A stretch of DNA of 6,535 nt from Gemmatimonas sp. UBA2094 (GTDB taxonomy: Bacteria > Gemmatimonadota > Gemmatimonadetes > Gemmatimonadales > Gemmatimonadaceae): assembly GCA_002331565.1 (NCBI GenBank), contig DCZC01000078.1, positions 25,858 to 32,392 of the forward strand, in the 5' to 3' direction. The notes below the pieces were generated by a model that searched no databases, was not told the origin of the DNA, and saw only the letters and a program-made list of their open reading frames with translations. Shown here piece after piece: positions 1 through 5,034 of this stretch. Each line of letters starts with the position of its first letter. Position 1 is the stretch's first letter. The translations under genes were made by a program, and so were the position numbers.

Positions 1-110
1 AGCGCCGGCAGGCGGGGCGGGGCAGGGACGGCCTCGAGGAGGCGGGGACCGACGGCCAGGGCGCCAAGCGCAGCGCCGCCGGTGGTGAGGAAATCACGGC
101 GGGAAGTCAT
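1..110 (-). CDS. Start of a Tat-exported protein (partial, runs off left edge)
   Basis: Reading the minus strand from an ATG at 110-108 gives 36 codons with no stop before the window edge. The N-terminus begins MTSRRDFLTTGGAALGAL, a textbook twin-arginine signal. It has S-R-R-D-F-L at residues 3-8, then a short Ala/Gly/Leu hydrophobic stretch to about residue 22, then a Pro/Ala-rich region. Such proteins fold in the cytoplasm, often around a cofactor, before export by the TatABC translocase. The mature domain lies outside the window, so the enzyme class cannot be named. The start has no Shine-Dalgarno sequence, but a TAGTAT hexamer lies 5 nt upstream. The gene reads in the same direction as the GNAT gene, about 206 bp away across a palindrome, and is probably a separate transcription unit. 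Confidence 0.75.
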   Translation of the reverse strand, partial: MTSRRDFLTTGGAALGALAVGPRLLEAVPAPPRLPA

Positions 111-115
111 GCCCA

Positions 116-121
116 ATACTA
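116..121 (-). promoter_or_regulatory. Possible -10 hexamer abutting the Tat-gene start
   Basis: On the minus strand TAGTAT ends 5 nt before the ATG. That spacing would start the transcript at or near the A of the start codon, giving a leaderless mRNA. No convincing -35 is present: TTGTCA lies at 149-144 but is too far away at about 22 bp. This is inferred from position and base composition only. Confidence 0.3.
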
Positions 122-149
122 TGCCGTGGGGCGGGGGAGCGTTGACAAA

Positions 150-240
150 ACCGACAGCTGAAGGCTCACGACTGAAAGCTCTCCTGGAGATCGCGTGACC
201 TTCGAGGGGAGCTTTCGGCTGTCAGCTTTCGGTTCTCAGT
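150..240. repeat. Imperfect 91-bp palindrome, likely hairpin/terminator
   Basis: The dyad is centred at about 195. The core is a 12-bp arm at 174-185 (GAAAGCTCTCCT) facing 205-216 (AGGGGAGCTTTC), with one G-T pair, around a 19-nt loop. The same register continues without gaps out to about 150/240 with scattered mismatches and several G-U-compatible pairs. The arms are built from recurring GCTTTCGG and CAGCTGAAGG-type words. Read on the minus strand, downstream of the GNAT gene, the distal arm ends in GTCGGTTTTG. It could therefore act as a factor-independent terminator for the dehydratase-GNAT operon, although the T-run is short. It may equally be an interspersed palindromic repeat. Confidence 0.55.
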
Positions 241-316
241 CGTACAAGCTGCCACCCGCCTTACTCCAAATGCGCCCTGTCGAACGCGAGGACCTTCCCG
301 GACGATTCTTCGGCGG

Positions 317-874
317 TCACAGCTCCAACCGCATCCTCTCACACGGAATCACGACCCCATCCGGCAGCATCACCTCCACCTTCTCCAGCGTCTCGAACCC
401 CAGCGTGCGATACAGCGGTACGCCGGGCAGGGTACCCATCAGTTCGAGCGCACGAAACCCCGCGGCGTGCGCTTCGGATACGCAGTGCTCGTATAACCGT
501 CGCGCGAGGCCACGACGCGCGTAGTCTGGATGCACGAAGAACGCACGAATGCGCGCCGCCACGGTGGCCGGATCGACCGGGGCATCACTGGCCTGCTGAT
601 CGGCCTTGTGCTGATCGCCGCCGAAGAGCGTCTGGCGTCCGCTCCACCCGCCGCATGCGGCACGCACGCCGTCCACTTCGATCACGAAGTATGTGCCGTC
701 GTCCACGAGGCGGGTGTCCACCCCGAACATGTGCCGCAGCGAGCTGTCGATCTGCTGCGGGGTGTAGAAGCCCGGGGCGAGGCGGCGCACGCTCGCGTCA
801 ATGAGCGTATTGAGCGGGGCGATGTCGTCTGGCGTGGCACGCCGCAATACGACGCGCTCGTCGGCCAACGGCAT
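317..874 (-). CDS. GNAT-family N-acetyltransferase
   Basis: This 185-aa protein is a single GNAT domain, which transfers an acetyl group from acetyl-CoA to an amine; the substrate cannot be told from sequence. Residues 7-20 form the usual first strand and helix (RVVLRRATPDDIAPL). Residues 61-77 hold the central strands, ending in the C-G-G-W motif typical of one common cytosolic subgroup. The acetyl-CoA-binding motif A is at 108-131: strand RIRAFFVHPDY followed by the pyrophosphate loop A-R-R-G-L-A and its helix. The C-terminal L-Y-R-T-L-G-F element at 154-160 is the standard motif B ending. There is no signal peptide, so it should be cytoplasmic. It starts only 6 bp after the dehydratase stop codon, implying co-transcription and perhaps translational coupling. 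Length is normal for the family. Confidence 0.88.
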   Translation of the reverse strand: MPLADERVVLRRATPDDIAPLNTLIDASVRRLAPGFYTPQQIDSSLRHMFGVDTRLVDDGTYFVIEVDGVRAACGGWSGRQTLFGGDQHKADQQASDAPVDPATVAARIRAFFVHPDYARRGLARRLYEHCVSEAHAAGFRALELMGTLPGVPLYRTLGFETLEKVEVMLPDGVVIPCERMRLEL

Positions 875-880
875 GCGGCG

Positions 881-1867
881 TTACGCCCCGATCGCGCGGG
901 CGAGAATCGCCGGGTCGATGTTGCCGCCGGTGGTCACCACGAGCGTCGTGCGGTCGCGGGTCTCGAGCTTTCCGCTGAGCAATGCGGCTAGCGCAGCCGC
1001 ACCGCCGGGTTCGACGACCAGCTTGAGTTCACGCACGGCGAAGGCGATCGCGGCGAGGACCTCGTCGTCCGTGACCCGCAGCCCCTTGCCCACACGCGGC
1101 TGGTTGATGCCGAACGTGAATTCGCCGGGGATATCGGTGACGATCGCGTCGCAGATGGACCGCTTGCCGGGCTCGTTGGCCACGCGATGCCCCAGCTCCA
1201 GCGACCGCGCGGTGTCATCGAATTCGGCCGGTTCGCACGGGTGCACCACGGTGCCGGGCGAGACCGCCTCGGCGGCCAGCGCGCAGCCCGCCGTAAGGCC
1301 ACCGCCGCCGCAGCAGACGAGGAACGCGTCGGGCGTGTGCCCGTGCGCCTGTGCCTGCTCGAGCGCCTCGAGGGCGAGCGTGCCCTGACCAGCCACGATG
1401 TGGGGATCCTCGAAGGGCGGCACCACGATGGAACCGCGTTCGGCCGCGATGGCGCCGCCGATGGCCACGCGATCCTCGGTGTAGCGGTCGTAGAGCACCA
1501 CTTCGGCGCCGAACGCGCGAGTGCGTTCGATCTTCAGCGCCGGAGCATCCTTGGGCATGACGATCACCGACCGCATGCCCAGCAGCGTGGCACTGTACGC
1601 CACGGCCTGGGCGTGATTCCCGGAGCTGTAGGCCACCACGCCGCGGCTGCGCTCGTCGTCGCTGAGCTGCAGCAGGCGATTCAGCGCACCGCGGAGCTTG
1701 AACGACCCGGTGTGCTGCAACACCTCGGCTTTGAGCAGGACCGTGCCGCCCGCTACGGCATCGAGCGCCGGCGAACGGAGCAGGGGCGTGACCGCGGCGT
1801 GCGGCGCGATGCGCGCCTTGGCGGCGCGGATATCGGCGATCGAGGGAGCGAGGAGGGCAGTAGGCAT
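881..1867 (-). CDS. Threonine/serine dehydratase-type PLP enzyme
   Basis: This 328-aa fold-type II PLP enzyme resembles catabolic threonine dehydratase (TdcB) and serine racemase. Such enzymes deaminate L-threonine to 2-oxobutanoate and L-serine to pyruvate, in the cytoplasm. The Schiff-base lysine is K57 in T-G-S-F-K-L-R-G-A. S-S-G-N-H-A at 81-86 grips the substrate carboxylate, and the phosphate-binding loop G-G-G-G-L-T-A-G is at 187-194. E-P-x-x-x-D-D-T at 212-219 and E-P-G-G-A at 286-290 are also family-typical. The protein ends soon after G-G-N-I-D (314-318), so the C-terminal ACT-type regulatory domain of biosynthetic IlvA is absent and isoleucine feedback is unlikely. Thr313 sits where relatives usually have the serine contacting the PLP ring nitrogen. 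I chose the ATG at 1867; a 20-codon extension to 1927 would be encoded inside repeat copy A and looks nothing like the family. Confidence 0.9.
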   Translation of the reverse strand: MPTALLAPSIADIRAAKARIAPHAAVTPLLRSPALDAVAGGTVLLKAEVLQHTGSFKLRGALNRLLQLSDDERSRGVVAYSSGNHAQAVAYSATLLGMRSVIVMPKDAPALKIERTRAFGAEVVLYDRYTEDRVAIGGAIAAERGSIVVPPFEDPHIVAGQGTLALEALEQAQAHGHTPDAFLVCCGGGGLTAGCALAAEAVSPGTVVHPCEPAEFDDTARSLELGHRVANEPGKRSICDAIVTDIPGEFTFGINQPRVGKGLRVTDDEVLAAIAFAVRELKLVVEPGGAAALAALLSGKLETRDRTTLVVTTGGNIDPAILARAIGA

Positions 1868-1873
1868 TCGGGA

Positions 1874-1879
1874 AAGATA
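1874..1879 (-). promoter_or_regulatory. Possible -10 hexamer abutting the dehydratase start
   Basis: On the minus strand TATCTT ends 6 nt before the ATG at 1867. There is no Shine-Dalgarno in the gap (TCCCGA), so a leaderless or very short leader transcript is plausible. The region upstream of the hexamer is repeat copy A, which would have to supply any -35. This is inference from position. Confidence 0.3.
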
Positions 1880-1880
1880 C

Positions 1881-2022
1881 GGCGCCTTCGGCGCCGCGGA
1901 ACAGCGAAAAGGGTAAGGAGTTGCCACCTAACCGCACCGCGCAGACAGTCACCCCCCTTACGCAGTGCAGCTCGGAGGCAACTCATAACTCCTTACGCCG
2001 TTCACGCCGCCGAAGGCGGCGC
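1881..2022 (+). repeat. Palindromic interspersed repeat, copy A
   Basis: This element of about 142 bp has nested dyads. Its left edge is a perfect 6-bp hairpin (GGCGCC-TTC-GGCGCC, 1881-1895). Its right edge is a 7-bp hairpin with a GAA loop (2005-2021). Between them lies a long stem: GTAAGGAGTT at 1913-1922 pairs with 1987-1996. After a 7-nt bulge on the right arm, GTTGCC (1920-1925) pairs with GGCAAC (1977-1982). GCACCGCG (1934-1941) pairs with 1961-1968 with one mismatch, closing a 19-nt loop. Copy B at about 4263-4403 has the same arms, order and bulge. It has no coding content, so it is MITE-like or REP-like rather than an autonomous insertion sequence. It fills the divergent promoter region between the dehydratase and DUF5916 genes. 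Confidence 0.8.
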
Positions 2023-2047
2023 CGCAGCAATCGGTTGAGCCGCGCCG

Positions 2048-2053
2048 TATACC
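2048..2053 (+). promoter_or_regulatory. Possible -10 hexamer abutting the DUF5916 start
   Basis: TATACC lies 4 nt before the ATG at 2058, and no Shine-Dalgarno is present in ACCTCGG. A promoter this close would give an essentially leaderless mRNA. No good -35 is visible at the usual distance. The call is weak and rests on the same pattern appearing before two other starts in this window. Confidence 0.25.
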
Positions 2054-2057
2054 TCGG

Positions 2058-4256
2058 ATGCCCCTCTCTCGTCTCATTCTGGCCGCCGCCCTCGGCCTGC
2101 TCGCATTCGCCGCCCCCGGCCGCGCCCAGCGCGCCCTGCAGATCAACGGCGTGGAACATCGTGCGTACCGTACGTCCCGCAACATCGAGCTCGACGGCCG
2201 GTTCACCGAACCCGATTGGGCCCAGGCCGATTCCATCACCGACTTCCGGCAGAAGGATCCGGTGGAGGGGGCGCCGAGCACCGAGCGTACGGTGGTGCGT
2301 CTGCTGGCCACACCGAGCGGCCTGGCGATCGGTTGGTGGCTGTACGACTCCGATGCAGCACACATCGTGCGCTCACAGGTGCGCCGGGACGCGGAGCTCC
2401 GGAGCGACGACTACGTGTCCATGGGGATCGACGGGCTGCACGACAAGCGCAGCGCCTTCTATTTCCGCACGAATGCCAACGGGGCGATGTGGGACGGTGA
2501 ACACATTGACATCGAGCGGGGCAACGAGAGTTGGGATGGCGTGTGGGATGTTCGCACCAGTATCACGGCTGACGGCTGGTTCGCCGAAATGCTCATCCCG
2601 TGGGCCACGTTGCGCTACGCTGAAGGGGACAGCGTGATGGGGATGAACTTCCGCCGATTCATGCCGCGGAAGAACGAGGAAACACTCTGGCGCGCGTGGC
2701 GGCGCACCGAAGGGCTGCGATTCCTTGAGAAGGAGGGGATCGTCGGAAATCTCGACGGCCTGCCGCGGCGTCCGCGGGTGGAGGCACGTCCGTACCTGTC
2801 GGGCGAATCGCGGCTGCCGGAGCGACGCTACTTCGCGGTGCGCGGCGACACGACGCTCCTGCCGGCCGGGAGCGACGGCAACATTGGTCTCGATATCAAG
2901 GCGCCAATCACGAATACCCTCACCGCCGACATCACCATCAACCCGGACTTCGCCCAGGCCGAAGTGGACCGGCAGGTGGTCAACCTCACGCGGTTCCCGC
3001 TGTTCTTTCCCGAACAACGGCCGTTCTTCACCGAGGGTGCGGCGATTTTCGACTACGGTCGGCCGCGCGAAGCGCAGTTGTTCTACTCGCGTAGCATCGG
3101 CCTGGGCGCGAACGGCAATCCGGTCACCATTCCGCTCGGCGTGCGCATGCAAGGGCGGGCCGGCAGCCGGCAAGTGGGCTTTCTGGCGGCACGTACGTCG
3201 GGCGAGGAGAAGACGACCAACGCGGTGTTGCGGGTAAAGCAGGACTTCCTGGGACGCGGGTTCATCGGCGCCATGGGCACCTTCGCGGGTGAGACGGGAC
3301 GGCCGGCGAGTACGGCGGGCGGTCTCGATTTCTTTCTGCCCTACATCGTGCGGGGCGGCCAGAACTTCATCGTCGAGGGTAACGCTGCCTGGAGCCGCGA
3401 TTCGGTCGGTGGTGTCGTGGGCGGCCACTATCGGCTCATGTTCGATTTTCCCAACGACAAGGCCGACATCGTCCTACGCCTCGATCGCATCGAGGCGGGG
3501 TATGATCCGGCGCTCGGCTTCGTGTCGCAGCGGGGCATTCATCGCGTGGCCGGGAATACCTCGTTCACGCCGCGACCGCGCAAGCGCAGCAAGTACATCC
3601 GCCGGTACGAATTCAATCTCGCCAGCTACGACCTCGTGTGGGGGATCAACGGCGGGCTCGACAACGCCTCGTTCTCCGTGCGCCCCTTCGGCCTGCAGTT
3701 CCAGAACGGCGATCGGGTGGAGGCGAGCGTGCGACGTCGCTTCGATGCGCCCGACGAGACGTTCGGGTTGTTCACCAACGCGCGCGTGCTCCCCGGGCAG
3801 TACTGGTGGACGCGTACCGAAGTGCAGTATCAGGGGGCGGAGCCGCGGGTCGTGAAGGTGCAGCTCACGGCCAGCACCGGTGAGTTCTACGACGGTCGTT
3901 CGAGCGACGTGACGGCCAGCGTGCGACTCCGCCGCGCGCCGCACATGCTGCTCACGCTCGACGGTCAGATCTCGGATGTCGCGCTTCCCACTGCGCGCTT
4001 CACCGCCAACACGGTGCGCTTGCGCGCCGACTACGCGTTCAATCCGCGCCTCAATACCACGCTGTTTGCCCAATGGGATAATCAGTCGCAGCGCGCGAGC
4101 ACCAACGCGCGCGTGCGCTGGACCGTGAAGCCCGGCAGCGACCTCTACGTGGTCTGGAACAGCGGCTGGCAGACCGGACTGGATCGCCCCATTCCGTTCA
4201 CGAGACCGAGTCGCGGCGGGCTGGTGGCGAAGTACGTGTACTTCTTCCGAGCGTAG
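2058..4256 (+). CDS. DUF5916 protein with N-terminal CBM9-like domain (outer-membrane type)
   Basis: This is a 732-aa exported protein. Residues 1-23 are a Sec signal peptide: a short Arg-containing start, a Leu/Ala core, and a likely cut after G-R-A. Residues 35-200 look like the CBM9/DOMON-like beta-sandwich found at the front of this family (N-I-E-L-D-G-R-F-T-E-P-D-W-A start, D-D-Y-V-S-M-G-I-D strand, G-W-F-A-E-M-L-I-P-W-A-T-L-R-Y helix entry). From about 230 to the end is the DUF5916 region. It contains the hallmark N-P-D-F-A-Q-A-E-V-D at 295-304 and F-F-P-E-Q-R-P-F-F-T-E-G at 316-327. After that come many alternating polar/aromatic strands ending in Y-V-Y-F-F-R-A, which suggests a C-terminal outer-membrane beta-barrel. 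Biochemical function is not established; a role in carbohydrate binding or uptake is only a guess from the CBM9 similarity. It is monocistronic in appearance and flanked by repeat copies A and B. Length is normal and no frameshift is visible. Confidence 0.88.
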   Translation: MPLSRLILAAALGLLAFAAPGRAQRALQINGVEHRAYRTSRNIELDGRFTEPDWAQADSITDFRQKDPVEGAPSTERTVVRLLATPSGLAIGWWLYDSDAAHIVRSQVRRDAELRSDDYVSMGIDGLHDKRSAFYFRTNANGAMWDGEHIDIERGNESWDGVWDVRTSITADGWFAEMLIPWATLRYAEGDSVMGMNFRRFMPRKNEETLWRAWRRTEGLRFLEKEGIVGNLDGLPRRPRVEARPYLSGESRLPERRYFAVRGDTTLLPAGSDGNIGLDIKAPITNTLTADITINPDFAQAEVDRQVVNLTRFPLFFPEQRPFFTEGAAIFDYGRPREAQLFYSRSIGLGANGNPVTIPLGVRMQGRAGSRQVGFLAARTSGEEKTTNAVLRVKQDFLGRGFIGAMGTFAGETGRPASTAGGLDFFLPYIVRGGQNFIVEGNAAWSRDSVGGVVGGHYRLMFDFPNDKADIVLRLDRIEAGYDPALGFVSQRGIHRVAGNTSFTPRPRKRSKYIRRYEFNLASYDLVWGINGGLDNASFSVRPFGLQFQNGDRVEASVRRRFDAPDETFGLFTNARVLPGQYWWTRTEVQYQGAEPRVVKVQLTASTGEFYDGRSSDVTASVRLRRAPHMLLTLDGQISDVALPTARFTANTVRLRADYAFNPRLNTTLFAQWDNQSQRASTNARVRWTVKPGSDLYVVWNSGWQTGLDRPIPFTRPSRGGLVAKYVYFFRA

Positions 4257-4262
4257 GGTGCG

Positions 4263-4403
4263 GGCGCCGCCTTTGGCGGCGCGGTGAAGCGCAAGGGGTT
4301 AGGGGTTGCCTCCTTACTGCACCGCGAAAATGGGTTGCTGTCTTCGCCGTGTTGTTGGGTGGCAACTCATGACACCTTACGCAGTTCCGCGAAGCCCCAA
4401 AGC
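4263..4403 (+). repeat. Palindromic interspersed repeat, copy B
   Basis: This is a diverged second copy of the element at 1881-2022, in the same orientation. It starts 7 bp after the DUF5916 stop with an 8-bp GC hairpin (4264-4271 with 4275-4282, TTT loop), matching the GC hairpin at the edge of copy A. Then TTAGGGGTTGCC (4299-4310) pairs with GGCAAC-(7-nt bulge)-ACCTTA. GCACCGCG at 4319-4326 pairs with 4345-4352 around an 18-nt loop. The bulge reads TCATGAC here and TCATAAC in copy A. Compensated or wobble pairs in the stem keep it folded despite sequence drift. The outer right arm is degenerate (GAAGCCCCAAAGC). The first hairpin may also stop DUF5916 transcription, though it lacks a T-run. 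Confidence 0.75.
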
Positions 4404-4492
4404 CGAGCCCGTGTCCGAACCTTCCCCACCTCGAGTCGGAGAATGCACCGATTCGCCCCACGGCGCGCGTGGGCAGGTTGAGCGCACCCTGT

Positions 4493-4506
4493 TTGAGGGC
4501 CCTCAA
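4493..4506. promoter_or_regulatory. Perfect 14-bp palindrome upstream of hsp20 (possible operator)
   Basis: TTGAGGGCCCTCAA is a perfect dyad ending 30 nt before the hsp20 ATG. A third TTGAG half-site lies 15 bp upstream at 4478. The half-sites recall the HspR/HAIR operator (CTTGAGT-N7-ACTCAAG), but the spacing between TTGAG and CTCAA is 4 instead of 9. It is not a CIRCE element. Alternatively, TTGAGC (4478) and CCCTCAAT (4500) with a 16-bp gap loosely resemble a heat-shock sigma promoter. An operator role is inference. Confidence 0.4.
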
Positions 4507-4510
4507 TCAC

Positions 4511-4526
4511 GCACCGAGGACGGTGC
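4511..4526 (+). other. Small leader hairpin before the hsp20 ribosome binding site
   Basis: GCACCG-AGGA-CGGTGC is a perfect 6-bp GC-rich stem with a 4-nt loop. It ends immediately before the AGGAG ribosome binding site at 4527-4531. The RBS itself is outside the stem, so this is not a classic RNA thermometer, although the loop repeats the AGGA of the RBS. Its effect on translation is unknown. Confidence 0.45.
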
Positions 4527-4531
4527 AGGAG
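4527..4531 (+). promoter_or_regulatory. Shine-Dalgarno site fixing the hsp20 start
   Basis: AGGAG stands 5 nt before the ATG at 4537. It is the only strong Shine-Dalgarno sequence in front of a start in this window. It favours 4537 over an in-frame ATG at 4306, which would read through repeat copy B. Confidence 0.7.
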
Positions 4532-4536
4532 ATGCT

Positions 4537-4980
4537 ATGACCACGCTGACCAGAAAGGCGCCGAGCCCGCTGTCGAGCGACGACGTGTTTTCCAGTTATC
4601 TCCGTCGCATGTTCGAGGATCCGTTCGCGCCCACCGCGACCGGCGCATGGATGCCGGCGGTGGAAGTGTCGGAGACCAACGAAGCGATGTTGCTGACCGC
4701 GGAAATCCCGGGGATCGACGAGAAAGCGCTCAAAATTACGATCGACAACAACGTGCTCACGATTGCCGGGGAGAAGGAGCAGGAGCGCACCGATAGTCCT
4801 CCGGCCAAGAATTATTTCGTGTCGGAGCGGTTCTACGGTGCGTTCCAGCGTTCGTTCGCCCTGCCGCGCACGGTCGACATGGAGCACGTGAAGGCGGAGT
4901 TCGACAAGGGGATTCTGCGCATCACGCTCCCCAAGCTCCCGCAGGCGAAGGGGAAGGTGATCGAGGTGATGTCGCGGTAG
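4537..4980 (+). CDS. Hsp20/alpha-crystallin small heat-shock protein
   Basis: This 147-aa ATP-independent holdase chaperone binds unfolding proteins and keeps them refoldable; it is cytoplasmic and oligomeric. The short N-terminal arm (1-37) contains an F-S-S-Y-L-R-R-M-F segment. The alpha-crystallin domain spans about 38-133: W-M-P-A-V-E-V-S-E opening, E-I-P-G-I-D at 56-61, N-V-L-T-I-A-G-E at 72-79. E-R-F-Y-G-A-F-Q-R-S-F-A-L-P is at 97-110, and the closing signature F-D-K-G-I-L-R-I-T-L-P-K at 122-133. The C-terminal tail carries an I-E-V motif at 142-144, the I/V-X-I/V anchor that docks onto neighbouring subunits. Length is typical of bacterial class A/B proteins. The leader carries a dyad and a hairpin, and the cyanophycinase gene follows after 54 bp in the same direction. 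All expected motifs are present. Confidence 0.93.
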   Translation: MTTLTRKAPSPLSSDDVFSSYLRRMFEDPFAPTATGAWMPAVEVSETNEAMLLTAEIPGIDEKALKITIDNNVLTIAGEKEQERTDSPPAKNYFVSERFYGAFQRSFALPRTVDMEHVKAEFDKGILRITLPKLPQAKGKVIEVMSR

Positions 4981-5004
4981 ACAGCGACGCGCCAATGACG
5001 GCTG

Positions 5005-5010
5005 TACATT
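5005..5010 (+). promoter_or_regulatory. Possible -10 hexamer before the cyanophycinase gene
   Basis: TACATT lies 24 nt before the ATG at 5035 and is the most AT-rich hexamer in the 54-bp gap after hsp20. The gap also holds GGGGAACCCC (5012-5021), a tiny perfect dyad. There is no Shine-Dalgarno or clear -35, so read-through from hsp20 is equally possible. Confidence 0.2.
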
Positions 5011-5034
5011 CGGGGAACCCCATACCCCGAACCC

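Noticed and set aside
141..150. A plus-strand TTGACA -35 box at 142-147
   Set aside because: No -10 follows at 16-18 bp and no plus-strand gene lies downstream before the minus-strand GNAT gene.
1868..1927. A 20-codon N-terminal extension of the dehydratase from an ATG at 1927
   Set aside because: It is encoded by the left half of repeat copy A and has no likeness to the family, whose N-terminus fits the ATG at 1867.
1187..2038. A 283-codon plus-strand open frame over the dehydratase and repeat A
   Set aside because: The composition is low-complexity Arg/Ala/Gly/His, it is antisense to a well-conserved enzyme, and it runs through the repeat.
2373..3428. A 351-codon open frame antisense to the DUF5916 gene
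   Set aside because: It is a shadow caused by high GC and third-position bias. The opposite strand carries clear family motifs, and this frame shows no recognisable domain.
4493..4506. A CIRCE or canonical HAIR heat-shock operator
   Set aside because: The sequence does not match CIRCE, and the half-site spacing does not match HAIR, so it is kept only as an unnamed dyad.
4306..4536. A 77-codon N-terminal extension of Hsp20
   Set aside because: It translates repeat copy B and the leader. The ATG at 4537 has a good Shine-Dalgarno and gives a normal-length Hsp20.
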